Of a stretch of DNA of 64,000 nucleotides, positions 25,972-34,984 are shown one piece after another. This DNA is from an uncultured Bacteroidia bacterium (lineage in GTDB: Bacteria; Bacteroidota; Bacteroidia; Bacteroidales; F082): positions 1 to 64,000 of the forward strand of contig CADCML010000004.1 of the NCBI GenBank assembly GCA_902802535.1, read 5' to 3'. Both the position numbers and the translations under genes were made by a program. The notes under the pieces were generated by a model, which ran no database searches, was not told the DNA's origin, and saw nothing but the letters and a program-made list of their open reading frames with translations. The stretch's first letter is position 1, and each line of letters begins with the position of its first letter.

Positions 25972-28254
25972 TTATGCCTCCAATATAGTTAATGAAACAT
26001 TCTTCCCGTCGGAACGGTTGTAAAGCAAAATGCACTTAGGTTGTCTGTCGCTGACTTCCTTTGAATCCACGAACAGCGAAGCCGGCACCCGACCCGCTTT
26101 CAGGCATTGTGCCGCCACATACAGTCCGATGCCCGAGGCCGTGAAACTCTCACCAAACAGGTGCTTGTATTTCAACAAAGGCTTGTCGCCGAAAAGGGTC
26201 TTGGTTTCTTGCAGATAAGCCTCATCGTTGCCGTGGTCGCCACTGATGCCTGTAAGGATATAATCCACATCGGCAAGACTCTTTCCAGCGGATTGGAGCA
26301 TCTTTGCAACGACATCCTTTAAGGCATTCATCGTGGGTTGATGGAGCATTTCGAAGCCTGACAGTTTGCACAAAGGCATCATTTCTGGATAATTTCGCCG
26401 TACCTCCTCGCAACGACTGGCAGAAGCCAACACGACTGAAACGGCGGCCTCACCACAGCGTTCGTCGTCCTTCCCCATCACACCGCCTTTTTTCAAAATG
26501 TGATAAAAAGTTTCCGTCATTTCATCGTGGCCACCTATTAAAGCGGAATTGATTTTACCAAGTTTGAACTGCAACCATGCATCCTGTAAGGCACTATCGA
26601 ACGAAATACCTTTGTGGGCGTATGTGACATTATAGCCGTAATTCTTCATCTGGATGGCCACCAATGAGCTGACGGTATTGTGCGTCGATTGCATGAAATA
26701 GGTCGGTTTCAGTAGTTGCTCGCCTTCGCGCGACAAGGCGTCAAGGAAAAACTCGGTATTCTCAATGCAACCATAGCCCGTTCCCGTGATGATAGCATCA
26801 ACGGTGTCCAAGCCCGAAGCATTCAAAGCCTCTTTCGAGGTGGCCACGGCGCGTTTCAAGATTTTGCCCATGCGTCGCGCCTCGATGGGTGATATATAAT
26901 TTTTGAAATTCGGGTCGATGGAGCGGACAAATGGCTCCTTATAGATGATAGGTTCACACATCCAGTTTTCGCTCAAGGGCTGTTGGATGGAGATTTGCTT
27001 GGCGGAGAGGATATAACAGATTGTTGGGTCTGATGTATGGGCCGGCCCTTCGGGAGGCTCAGGAACCTTAACACTTGACAACAACAAAGACGAGTCATTC
27101 CCGCCAAAGCCGAAAGCATTGCATAGCACATGCTTCAGTGCTTTCCTCGTCGGTTGCGAAACGGGTACGATGCCGTTTTCCATGGGCTGCGACCAGTTCA
27201 AATTGACGGGCAAGAAGCCATGCTGCAAAGCCAAAATGCAAAACACTGCCTCAATGGAACCCGATGCGCTCGTGGTGTGACCCGTGAAAGGTTTCGTCGA
27301 TGAAACGGGCGGCACTTTCCCATCGAAAAGCCGGATTATGGCCTGACTTTCGCTGGTATCATTGTTGGGCGTTCCCGTTCCGTGTGCGTTGATATAATCA
27401 ATGTCAGAAGGCTGAATTTCAGCCAGTTCCAAGGCTTCCTTCATGGCAAGATAGGCACCTTCGCCCTCGGGTGAGGAAGCCGTTTGATGAAAAGCGTCAC
27501 AGGCGTTGCCATAGCCCGAAAGCAGGGCTTGCGCCTTCGCGCCACGCCTTTTTGCGCTTTCTTCCGATTCCAAAACGAGATAGGCCGCGCCTTCGCCCAG
27601 ATTGAGGCCATTCCGTGTGGCATCGAAGGGGCGACAAGGCTTGGTGTCGAGAATCATCAGCGAGTTGAAGCCGTTGAGGTGAAACTTGGTGATGCACTCG
27701 CTGCCACCCACCACAACTATGTCGGCCTCGCCACAACGTATCATATTGGCTCCCAAGATGATGGCGTTGGCCGCCGAGGAACAGGCCGTGGATAAAGTAG
27801 TCACAAAAGCAAACTTACCAAAGCGGTTGGCCGTCATCTCGGTACAGTTGCCGCAGTCGTGGGCCGCAATATATTCCTTGTGCGCCTCGCTGTTGACAAA
27901 ATCGAGGTAGAACTGCTCGCTCATGTCCATGCCGCCTACGGTGGTGCCTGAAATGAAGCCCACTTTCGTCAGCATTTCTTGGCTCAGATCGGCATCTTGC
28001 AAAGCCTCTTCCAAAGCCAGCATTCCCATCAGCGCAGTGCGTGTGGAGATGGCATCTTCGGCCAAGCCGAGATGTGTCCGCATCTCGGCATCGGTCAGCT
28101 TCACCTCGCCGACGGGAAACTCCTTGTGCCCCGTCTTGAGGTATTGCAGAGGACCTACGCCCGAGCGAGCGTTCAGCAATGCCTCCAAAGTCTGCGCTTT
28201 GCCGAGACCTATCGCCGAAACGACTCCTGTTCCCGTGACCAAAATCGGCTTCAT
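25972..28254 (-). CDS. Double ketosynthase: active KS fused to a KS-like/chain-length-factor domain
   Basis: 760 residues. The first half (1-400) is a FabF-type condensing enzyme with cysteine 158 in LSTACSSAANAII, histidines in NAHGTGTPNND and KPFTGHTTSASG, and FGFGGNDSS. A proline-rich linker (VPEPPEGPAHTSD) leads to a second KS-like half (about 415-760): YISPIEARRMGKILKRA, DAIITGTGYGC, and THNTVSSLVAIQ at the nucleophile elbow, where no cysteine is present. The second half thus resembles the KS-like subunits of Bacteroidota polyene clusters. The pair would elongate the polyene chain, the inactive half setting length or supporting the fold. Usually these are separate genes. Confidence 0.85.
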   Translation of the reverse strand: MKPILVTGTGVVSAIGLGKAQTLEALLNARSGVGPLQYLKTGHKEFPVGEVKLTDAEMRTHLGLAEDAISTRTALMGMLALEEALQDADLSQEMLTKVGFISGTTVGGMDMSEQFYLDFVNSEAHKEYIAAHDCGNCTEMTANRFGKFAFVTTLSTACSSAANAIILGANMIRCGEADIVVVGGSECITKFHLNGFNSLMILDTKPCRPFDATRNGLNLGEGAAYLVLESEESAKRRGAKAQALLSGYGNACDAFHQTASSPEGEGAYLAMKEALELAEIQPSDIDYINAHGTGTPNNDTSESQAIIRLFDGKVPPVSSTKPFTGHTTSASGSIEAVFCILALQHGFLPVNLNWSQPMENGIVPVSQPTRKALKHVLCNAFGFGGNDSSLLLSSVKVPEPPEGPAHTSDPTICYILSAKQISIQQPLSENWMCEPIIYKEPFVRSIDPNFKNYISPIEARRMGKILKRAVATSKEALNASGLDTVDAIITGTGYGCIENTEFFLDALSREGEQLLKPTYFMQSTHNTVSSLVAIQMKNYGYNVTYAHKGISFDSALQDAWLQFKLGKINSALIGGHDEMTETFYHILKKGGVMGKDDERCGEAAVSVVLASASRCEEVRRNYPEMMPLCKLSGFEMLHQPTMNALKDVVAKMLQSAGKSLADVDYILTGISGDHGNDEAYLQETKTLFGDKPLLKYKHLFGESFTASGIGLYVAAQCLKAGRVPASLFVDSKEVSDRQPKCILLYNRSDGKNVSLTILEA

Positions 28255-28257
28255 CGC

Positions 28258-28515
28258 TTATTTCGTGCGGTTCTTCGATATGTAATCGGCCATCACTGCC
28301 ACCGACTTGAAGATTTCTTTGCCTTGGTTCGGGTCTTTCAACTTGATGCCGTAGTTCTTCTCCATCAGCACGATGAGTTCGAGAGCATCAATGGAATCGA
28401 GGCCGAGACCTTCGCCAAACAAAGCAGCATTCTCGTCAATGTCTTCTGGAGTCATATCTTCAAGGTTCAGTGCCTCTATGATTTGTTGTTTTAGGGTGTA
28501 AATCAGTTCGTCCAT
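28258..28515 (-). CDS. Acyl carrier protein
   Basis: 85 residues, acidic, four-helix ACP with the phosphopantetheine site GLGLDSIDALELIVLME (serine 41). It carries the growing polyene. It starts 33 bases after the half-KS gene, in a gap filled by AT-rich TTTAAGATT-type repeats, and ends 3 bases before the double ketosynthase. One of two ACPs in the operon. Confidence 0.92.
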   Translation of the reverse strand: MDELIYTLKQQIIEALNLEDMTPEDIDENAALFGEGLGLDSIDALELIVLMEKNYGIKLKDPNQGKEIFKSVAVMADYISKNRTK

Positions 28516-28522
28516 AATTGTG

Positions 28523-28564
28523 TATTTAAAGATTTAAAATTCAAAGATTTAAGATTTAAAGATT
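28523..28564. repeat. AT-rich TTTAAGATT microrepeat in operon gap
   Basis: Short tandem variants of (A)TTTAAAGATT and its complement fill the gap between the half-KS and ACP genes. The same motif occurs at 31905-31937 and 37658-37688. Confidence 0.6.
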
Positions 28565-29103
28565 AGGGATAATTTTGCTTCAAAGTGGTTTTCGTCGGTG
28601 CAGTCGAGCCAGCCGCCGAGGATGCTTTTCGTCATTGGGTCTTGAAAGGCGTTCTGCAATTCCCGCGCCATGATTTTCTCGTTTTTTTCGTCCATGACGA
28701 TGAACGAAGTCTCGCCAAAATACTTGTTGCGGATGGCAATTTCACCCGTCACGATGTTGGGCAAAGTGTAGACGAAAGCCGCCGGACTGGGGAAAAAGTT
28801 TTCTGGGTCTTTAATGGTGGCTTGATAGACAGTGTCGGCCTGCAAGGAGGCGTTGCGGTTGAAGAACACCACGGCACGGTTTTCTCGCGGCTCGAAACGC
28901 GGTGCGCCCTCGGCCTGCAAAAGCAACTCGGAGGCAACGAAACCCAACTTGCACAGGGTGTCCATCTTGAAGAACTTTGGATAGTCGCCGATGTGGGCGC
29001 GATACAATTCCGTGAGCAAGGCAGCACCTTTTTCCTTGTGGTTCAATGCCTTGCCGTCAACCATAGCCATTTCGGGAGTAATATAAATTTCATGTTGCAT
29101 CAT
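28549..29103 (-). CDS. Half-length KS-like protein (chain-length-factor type)
   Basis: 184 residues from the ATG at 29103, or 183 from the ATG at 29100; both overlap the upstream KS stop (ATGATG), so it is coupled to that gene. An in-frame ATG at 29142 is inside the KS gene. The body resembles the N-terminal half of a ketosynthase: MDTLCKLGFVASELLLQ, SPAAFVYTLPNIVTGEIAIR in place of the nucleophile elbow, and no catalytic cysteine or histidines. This fits the short KS-like chain-length factor known from APE clusters (ApeC type), which pairs with a full KS. It probably forms a heterodimer with the product of 29100-30269. Confidence 0.7.
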   Translation of the reverse strand: MMQHEIYITPEMAMVDGKALNHKEKGAALLTELYRAHIGDYPKFFKMDTLCKLGFVASELLLQAEGAPRFEPRENRAVVFFNRNASLQADTVYQATIKDPENFFPSPAAFVYTLPNIVTGEIAIRNKYFGETSFIVMDEKNEKIMARELQNAFQDPMTKSILGGWLDCTDENHFEAKLSLIFKS

Positions 29104-30269
29104 GCCGCACCTCCTTTCTTCATCAGCAGGGCAGCATTGCAACCGCCGAAGCCCGAAAGCAGTTTGATGAAAGCTCGTTTTTCAGTCGGTTGGTTTTGAT
29201 TGGAAAGCACTAATGGATGCGTGACTCCGATGGTTTCGAAACCTTTGGTAGCCAATATGTTGTTGTCGTCTACGGCCTGCATGGAAAGAATGGTTTCCAA
29301 GATGCCTGCGGCACCCATTGTGTGGCCGTAATAGCCTTTCAGTCCATTGACGGGAACTTGGGAAAGTCCCGCCCTTTCGATAGCGACGGATTCCATTTCG
29401 TCATTATACGGCGTCGCTGTGCCGTGCGCGTTGATGAAAGCGATTTGGTCAGGGTTCATGTCGCAGAGGACGGCCCGCAAAGCGCGGTAGCTACCTTCGC
29501 CCGTGCGCGACGGCCCGCTGATGTGGTTGGCATCGTTGCGGATGGCTCCTCGGCAGACCACCCAGTCGTTGTCATCGACTGTTTCCTTTTGAGTATAAAT
29601 GATGGTTGCGGCAGCATCGCCGAGGTTGAGGCCACAGCGGTTGGCATCGAAGGGCTTGCACGGCTCCACCGACAAGGCCTTGAACGACTGGAAGCCCGAA
29701 ACAATGAAGGCCGATTGCACATCGGCACCTACCGAAACGACATAGTCGAAATGGCCGCTCTCCAATTCGCGCATGGCTTGAATTTGGGCGCACACACCTG
29801 ATATGCAGGCGTTTGAAACCACTATCGGCGTGTTGGGATTATGGAAAAAGTCGGTCATTTGCTTAGCTGCCATGCCCAAACGCACACGTTCTTCGGGGAA
29901 ACCCATTTCGCGTTTGTCCAAAAGGAAGACATTGCCTTTTGTGGTGGAAAGGATGAACAGCACTTTGTCGGAAGTCGGGTCAATGTCAGTTTGCTCCAAA
30001 GCCCTCGCTGTCGAGAGGATAATCATCTTCTCGAAGAATGTATATCGCTCATTGTCAGCTAACTCAGCAAAAGCCTGTTCCACTTTGTTTCTGTCCATCA
30101 GCGAGGCCGTGAAAGGCTCGGGCAGGTTCCATAGGCCGTCGTGACGCTTCAGCTCGGAGCGACCTGCTTTCACCGCCGCGTAGTTCTCGGCCGTGCTCAT
30201 GCCCAAAGGCGAGATGATATTGTCCGACACCTTGACAATCATACGTTTACATCCCTTTTTTGCTTCCAT
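29100..30269 (-). CDS. Beta-ketoacyl-ACP synthase
   Basis: 389 residues, or 380 if started at ATG 30242 (MIVKVSDNIISPLG). Thiolase fold with the active-site cysteine 155 in VVSNACISGVCAQ and histidines in INAHGTATPYND and KGYYGHTMGAAG. Condenses malonyl-ACP with the growing chain. The next gene encodes a cysteine-less half-KS whose start overlaps this stop, which fits an active KS/chain-length-factor pair of the ApeO-ApeC kind. Confidence 0.9.
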   Translation of the reverse strand: MEAKKGCKRMIVKVSDNIISPLGMSTAENYAAVKAGRSELKRHDGLWNLPEPFTASLMDRNKVEQAFAELADNERYTFFEKMIILSTARALEQTDIDPTSDKVLFILSTTKGNVFLLDKREMGFPEERVRLGMAAKQMTDFFHNPNTPIVVSNACISGVCAQIQAMRELESGHFDYVVSVGADVQSAFIVSGFQSFKALSVEPCKPFDANRCGLNLGDAAATIIYTQKETVDDNDWVVCRGAIRNDANHISGPSRTGEGSYRALRAVLCDMNPDQIAFINAHGTATPYNDEMESVAIERAGLSQVPVNGLKGYYGHTMGAAGILETILSMQAVDDNNILATKGFETIGVTHPLVLSNQNQPTEKRAFIKLLSGFGGCNAALLMKKGGAA

Positions 30270-30314
30270 TCCTCATTAGGTATTCTAAGCATATCTTTTC
30301 CTTTTCCATAACTT

Positions 30315-30752
30315 TCATCCTTGCATGTCGATGTTCATCAATGCGACTTTCATATTGGCTTGGACTATCGTTTCATCGCCGCATCTGACCACGGCTTTCA
30401 CCAACGTGATTTGGAATAACTCCTCCAGCACTTCTATCGTGGTGAAAATCCGTTCGCCGACCTTTGGGGTACGAACGATTTCAAAGTTGCTAACTGCTCC
30501 GATGACACCGATTTTTACTGCCTTTTTGCTGATCAAGTTGATGTAACCCGTGCGAGCGGCACAAGTCTGGGCAATGTTCTCCATCAAGCCCTCAGCTGAA
30601 AGTCTGCCGTCCTTGCAGAAAATATTGTCGGCACGAACCTCCAACTGCGTCACCGTGAAGGTCTTGTCGAACGAGAACAGCTTGTCAATCATCACAAACG
30701 GCGGTCGCTGCGGAATCAGTTCCTCTAATACTATGTCCTCAAACTCCTTCAT
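30315..30752 (-). CDS. Hotdog-fold 3-hydroxyacyl-ACP dehydratase (ApeP-like)
   Basis: 145 residues. The start is taken as ATG 30752 (MKEFEDIVLEELIPQRPPF) because it overlaps the acyltransferase stop by 4 bases; ATG 30761 also fits. LIPQRPPFVMIDKLFSFD and GLMENIAQTCAARTGYI resemble the FabZ/FabA-like dehydratases of APE clusters, with an asparagine or glutamate near the helix that carries the second catalytic residue. Produces the conjugated double bonds together with the dehydratase at 24596. Confidence 0.8.
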   Translation of the reverse strand: MKEFEDIVLEELIPQRPPFVMIDKLFSFDKTFTVTQLEVRADNIFCKDGRLSAEGLMENIAQTCAARTGYINLISKKAVKIGVIGAVSNFEIVRTPKVGERIFTTIEVLEELFQITLVKAVVRCGDETIVQANMKVALMNIDMQG

Positions 30753-31642
30753 TGCTCCCAAAAATCAAAATAATTGAACCACTGCGTAGGATAACAGCGA
30801 ATGATGGTTTCCAAACGGTTGGCAAAATCCTGCGCCATTTGGGCTATCTGTTCGCGTTTGCTACCTTCACGATTGCATCCAACCTCCTGAACGTATGCAT
30901 GATACTTCCTCATGCGCCCCTTCATCACGAACACGGCCAAGACAGATACGTTTTTCTGTACCGCCAAGGCAAATGCCCCCATTGGAAAACGCGCCGTTGC
31001 ACCCAAGAACTGACACTCAACATTCTTTTGTGAACCGAAAATACGGTCGGCTGGCAAACTTACAATCTCTCCATTGTCGAGGGCGGCATTCAGGGTAAAC
31101 AGATGCGAGAGGTCTTCCTTGACGGGAACTATTTGAATGTTGTTTTGCGACAACACCCGTTGGCGATTCTCCATCACCGTTTCCGTCTCACCAGAAAAAA
31201 CCAATGCGTTGAATTTCTTTATCTTAGGCTTCATTGAATAGCCCGCCATCTCGTAATTGCCGACATGACTGCTTAAAATCACGAAGCCCTCAGGACGCGC
31301 TTCCAAAGCGTCCACCAGCGACTGCCCGTCGATTTCAAAACGATATTTTTTGCCCGCATACACACCGAAACGGTCCAAAATGATTTGCCCGAATCGGAAA
31401 TGGTTGGCATACACCGACCAAAACGACTTCCATTTGCCATAGCCCATCCGCTCATGGAAAAAACAGTACATGGCCCGATAGCCTTTCCGATTGAAAATCA
31501 TATAGAAAGGCACCACAAAGGCCATCACGCCGTAGAGCAGCCACAAAGGCAGCACTCGGAACATCGCAATGAGCGAACGCTGCATCCAAGGCAGTCCGTC
31601 AGTCTTGCCCGACCATTCGTTATGTTGCAGGGTGTCGACCAT
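30749..31642 (-). CDS. LpxL/HtrB-type lipid acyltransferase
   Basis: 297 residues. The HxxxxE catalytic motif is in LSSHVGNYEMAGY, preceded by an N-terminal membrane helix (LPLWLLYGVMAFVVPFYMIF). Family members add an acyl chain to a glycolipid such as lipid A, on the inner membrane face. In APE and flexirubin clusters such enzymes are thought to attach the polyene acyl chain to the lipid. It starts 6 bases after the upstream ACP stop. Confidence 0.88.
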   Translation of the reverse strand: MVDTLQHNEWSGKTDGLPWMQRSLIAMFRVLPLWLLYGVMAFVVPFYMIFNRKGYRAMYCFFHERMGYGKWKSFWSVYANHFRFGQIILDRFGVYAGKKYRFEIDGQSLVDALEARPEGFVILSSHVGNYEMAGYSMKPKIKKFNALVFSGETETVMENRQRVLSQNNIQIVPVKEDLSHLFTLNAALDNGEIVSLPADRIFGSQKNVECQFLGATARFPMGAFALAVQKNVSVLAVFVMKGRMRKYHAYVQEVGCNREGSKREQIAQMAQDFANRLETIIRCYPTQWFNYFDFWEQ

Positions 31643-31648
31643 TCACAA

Positions 31649-31891
31649 TCAGGCGAGCTTGGTTTCAATATAGTCGCAAAACTGGCTGAATGTCTTCACC
31701 TTAGCCATCTCTTCCGTCTTGATTTTGAAGCCAAACTTCTTTTCGACGATGACCACAATATCCACGAAATCGAGGCTGTCGATGCCAATGTCTTCCTTTA
31801 GACGGGCCTCGGGGGTGATTCTTTCTTCGTCAATCTCAAGGTCTTCGATGAGAAATTCCTTGACCTTTGCTTCTATTTCTTGTCTGTCCAT
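31649..31891 (-). CDS. Acyl carrier protein (second)
   Basis: 80 residues, acidic, phosphopantetheine site in EDIGIDSLDFVDIVVIVE (serine 39). It sits between the methyltransferase and the acyltransferase and may hand the finished chain to the latter. Two distinct ACPs are usual for APE systems. Confidence 0.92.
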   Translation of the reverse strand: MDRQEIEAKVKEFLIEDLEIDEERITPEARLKEDIGIDSLDFVDIVVIVEKKFGFKIKTEEMAKVKTFSQFCDYIETKLA

Positions 31892-31904
31892 ATTTTGTAA
31901 TTCA

Positions 31905-31937
31905 AGATTTCAGATATAAAATTTAAGATTCAAGATT
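31905..31937. repeat. AT-rich TTAAGATT microrepeat in operon gap
   Basis: TTCAAGATTTCAGAT, AATTTAAGATT and CAAGATTAT fill the 44-base gap between the methyltransferase and ACP genes; related to the elements at 28523 and 37658. Confidence 0.55.
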
Positions 31938-33033
31938 ATGATTTCTTGCAAACCATGATGCTGTGTCCGTAGCCTAAGTCATCATGAATCGTTTCGATTT
32001 CCAATCCTGCTGTTTCAACCAAACGTTTCAAATCGTCGCTATGATACATCTTGCTGTTTCCGTTGGCCATTGCTGTGAAATAAAGACTCGTCATCGTAAG
32101 GCAGAAGGCTGCTGTCTCGAAACGTTGACGATCCCAAAGGGTTTCCATGATATACAATCGGCTGTTGTCGTCCATGATTTTGGCAGCCCTGCTCACAATG
32201 CTGACAATCTCGTCCTCACCAAAGCAGTCGAGGAACTGACTCATCCAAATAATGTCGTAATACTTGTCGGTAGGGAAGCTCTGTGAGGCATCCAACAAGT
32301 TCATTTTATAGCCGTCAATACGGTCGGCACCCGGCTTTCCAGCAGTTTCACGGCGCATCATTTCCAATTGTTGGGGCAAGTCCACAATCGTCACCTTCAC
32401 ATCCTTATCGAACGCTACGCACTGTAAAGCCCAACGGCCTGTATTACCACCCACATCGAGCAAGGTCTTGGGTTTGTTGGCAAGCACCAGTTCCAATGCT
32501 TGTTGGAACGAGCTGTCGCTGTAGAAATGGTCGAAGCCAAACCAGCTCTTCTGTACCTGTGGCGGCAACTGCGAAAGTCCTTCGTACACCGTCGACCAAG
32601 GGCCAAAATGCTCCAAACCGGCTGGACGACCTTCTTTCAAGCTCTCCTCAAGATGGAACCATCCTTCATAGTTCACATCGTGACAAAACTCCGCATTTAC
32701 ATTGACGGCGGGGTCGGTTAGGAAGCACCAACCTGTCTTGCTCAATGTGTAGCGGTCGGTTTCAGGGTCAATCAACACCGTGCCTATGGACAGGCTTGCC
32801 TCTAACAACACCTTGGCGGCATAACCGCTGATGCGGGCTTCCTTGGCTATCTCAGCCTCTTTCATGCCATTTTTGCTGTTACGCAACATTTCCAGAATGC
32901 CGAACTTTTTCATCAACCGACTCACTTGGAACACAATCGGCCCCCAGGCAATCCATTCCGCTTTGACTTGTGCCTCGCGGGCGGTCAAATGCTCTTTGCT
33001 GTAGGCTTCTTTTAATGCAGGTGTAAGATGCAT
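31936..33033 (-). CDS. SAM-dependent methyltransferase (O-methyltransferase-like)
   Basis: 365 residues. An N-terminal winged-helix dimerisation region (EAEIAKEARISGYAAKVLLE) is followed by the SAM fold with motif I KTLLDVGGNTGRWALQ (about 195-205), acidic motif II VTIVDLPQQLEMM and WMSQFLDCFGEDE. The architecture matches the caffeate/hydroxyneurosporene O-methyltransferase group. In APE pathways a methyltransferase decorates the aromatic head group; whether it methylates carbon or oxygen here is not decidable by eye. It starts 5 bases after the ketosynthase stop. Confidence 0.85.
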   Translation of the reverse strand: MHLTPALKEAYSKEHLTAREAQVKAEWIAWGPIVFQVSRLMKKFGILEMLRNSKNGMKEAEIAKEARISGYAAKVLLEASLSIGTVLIDPETDRYTLSKTGWCFLTDPAVNVNAEFCHDVNYEGWFHLEESLKEGRPAGLEHFGPWSTVYEGLSQLPPQVQKSWFGFDHFYSDSSFQQALELVLANKPKTLLDVGGNTGRWALQCVAFDKDVKVTIVDLPQQLEMMRRETAGKPGADRIDGYKMNLLDASQSFPTDKYYDIIWMSQFLDCFGEDEIVSIVSRAAKIMDDNSRLYIMETLWDRQRFETAAFCLTMTSLYFTAMANGNSKMYHSDDLKRLVETAGLEIETIHDDLGYGHSIMVCKKS

Positions 33034-33038
33034 GTTTT

Positions 33039-34259
33039 TTATATTTTCTTGATTATCAATGCACTGTTTGTTCCACCAAAACCAAAGGAATTGGAAAGGA
33101 TGGTGTTTAGTTCCTTTTCTGTGGTTTTGCTTATGATATTCAAACCTTCGGAATTTTCGTCAGGGTTTTCAAAGTTGATATTCGGAGCGATGAAGCCGCC
33201 TTGCATCATGAGGATGCTGTAAACGATTTCGCTGGCTCCCGCCATCCAACACTCGTGACCGGTCATCGACTTGGTCGAAGAAATGGGGGTCTGTGTCGGG
33301 CCGAAGAGTCGTTTCAAGGCCAAAGCCTCAAACATGTCGCCCTGTGGTGTTGAAGTGGCGTGGGCGTTGACATAGTCTATATCCTCGGCTTTTACGCCTG
33401 CTTCATTCATAGCGCGAGTCATGGCGCGGAAACAGCCGTCCTCGCTGGGTTGTGAGATGTGACTTTCGCCGTTCGAGGAGAAACCGTAGCCGCAGACTTC
33501 GGCCAAAATCGTTGCGCCACGGGCCACAGCATGGTCATAATCCTCGAGCACCAAAGCCGCCGCGCCGCCACTTGGAACCAAGCCATCGCGGTCGCGGTCG
33601 AAAGGACGGGAAGCTTTTGTTGGCTCGTCCATGCGGGTCGAAAAGGCACTGATGCCGTCGAAACTGCCCATTGAAAGATAGTTGGTTTCTTGTGCGCCGC
33701 CACAAAGCACCATGTCCTGCAAGCCGTTGCGAATGAGCAGCGCGCCCAAGCCTATGGAATGGGAGCCGCTGGCACAAGCAGCACTGATGGTCATGTTGAT
33801 GCCTTTCAAGTGGAAAATGGTGGAGAGATTCATCGTCACGGTAGAGTTCATCGACTGGAAGATGGCTGCCGAACCGACGAGCGTGGTGTCTTTCTTCTCC
33901 TTGATAGTCTCATGCGAATCGATGACTGCCTTGGCGGATGAGTCGTTGCCGAATAGTACACCCATTTCGTTTTCAAGCAGATAGGCATCGTCAATGCCTG
34001 CCTGTTTGAAAGCCTCCAAGGTGGCCATGTAGGCATATTCGCCTTCCTCGGCCAAGTACATGCGGAGTTTGCGGTCAAGCACACCCTTTAGTTGAGGCTT
34101 TTCAACAATGCCTGTCAAAGTGGAGCGATAACCGTATTCCGCCCTCTTGGGGTCGATGCCGATGCCTGAACGACCTTCACGCAAAGCGGCGGCAACTTCT
34201 TCCTTATTCTTACCCAAACACGACCAAATGCCTATGCCCGTGATGACGACTCTTCTCAT
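33039..34259 (-). CDS. Beta-ketoacyl-ACP synthase (FabB/FabF-like)
   Basis: 406 residues, full-length condensing enzyme: cysteine 162 in TISAACASGSHSIGLGAL, histidines in YVNAHATSTPQGD and STKSMTGHECWMAGA, and C-terminal NSFGFGGTNSALI. It most resembles FabB-like enzymes used early in elongation. Start ATG 34259 overlaps the ketoreductase stop by 4 bases. First of three ketosynthase genes in the operon. Confidence 0.92.
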   Translation of the reverse strand: MRRVVITGIGIWSCLGKNKEEVAAALREGRSGIGIDPKRAEYGYRSTLTGIVEKPQLKGVLDRKLRMYLAEEGEYAYMATLEAFKQAGIDDAYLLENEMGVLFGNDSSAKAVIDSHETIKEKKDTTLVGSAAIFQSMNSTVTMNLSTIFHLKGINMTISAACASGSHSIGLGALLIRNGLQDMVLCGGAQETNYLSMGSFDGISAFSTRMDEPTKASRPFDRDRDGLVPSGGAAALVLEDYDHAVARGATILAEVCGYGFSSNGESHISQPSEDGCFRAMTRAMNEAGVKAEDIDYVNAHATSTPQGDMFEALALKRLFGPTQTPISSTKSMTGHECWMAGASEIVYSILMMQGGFIAPNINFENPDENSEGLNIISKTTEKELNTILSNSFGFGGTNSALIIKKI

Positions 34260-34984
34260 GTATACAGCCCTCCATTGATTGAAATGACTTGCCCCGTAAT
34301 ATAAGCTGACTCGTCGGAAGCAAGAAAACTGGTCAAAGCGGCCACTTCCTCGGGTTTGCCGAAACGACCCAGTGGAATGAGTTTTTTCAGCTCGGCCTCA
34401 TCAAGTTCTTTGGTCATATCGGATGCGATGAAGCCAGGCGCAATGGCGTTGACCGTCACCTTGCGGGCGGCCACTTCTTGCGCTAAAGCCTTGGTCGCGC
34501 CGATGAGTGCAGCCTTGGCGGCAGAGTAATTGACCTGGCCAGGTAGGCCTTTCAACCCCGAGAGTGAAGCCATGTTGATGATGCGACCGTTGCGGTGCGT
34601 CATCATGTCCTTCAGCAGGCGGCGCGTGATGTAGAAGAAGCCGTTTAAAGTGGTGTCCAAAACACGGCTCCATTGTTCTTCCTGCATGAAAACCATCAAG
34701 TTGTCCTGACGGATGCCCGCGTTGTTCACCAAAACGGAAATATAATCTTCAGGATGAGCGTTTTGCCACGACTCTAAAGCCGTTTCAATGGCTTTCGGGT
34801 CAGAAACATCAAAAGGCAATAGTTCGCCCATGCCCCCATCCTCTTGGATTTGTTTCAAAGTCTCTTCGGCGGCTTCCCTGTTCGATTGGTAATTGATGAC
34901 GACGGCAAAACCGTCCTTGGCCAAACGTATGGCGATGGCCTTACCCAAACCGCGAGATGCGCCCGTGACGAGTGCGTAATTCAT
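34256..34984 (-). CDS. 3-oxoacyl-ACP reductase
   Basis: 242-residue short-chain dehydrogenase: NADPH loop LVTGASRGLGKAIA, NNAG at about 90, catalytic serine in NMASLSGLKG, and YSAAKAALIG with the tyrosine and lysine. FabG-type reduction of 3-ketoacyl-ACP in each polyene cycle (ApeQ-like). The start overlaps the ammonia-lyase stop by one base. The C-terminal SINGGLYT is the usual FabG ending. Confidence 0.92.
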   Translation of the reverse strand: MNYALVTGASRGLGKAIAIRLAKDGFAVVINYQSNREAAEETLKQIQEDGGMGELLPFDVSDPKAIETALESWQNAHPEDYISVLVNNAGIRQDNLMVFMQEEQWSRVLDTTLNGFFYITRRLLKDMMTHRNGRIINMASLSGLKGLPGQVNYSAAKAALIGATKALAQEVAARKVTVNAIAPGFIASDMTKELDEAELKKLIPLGRFGKPEEVAALTSFLASDESAYITGQVISINGGLYT

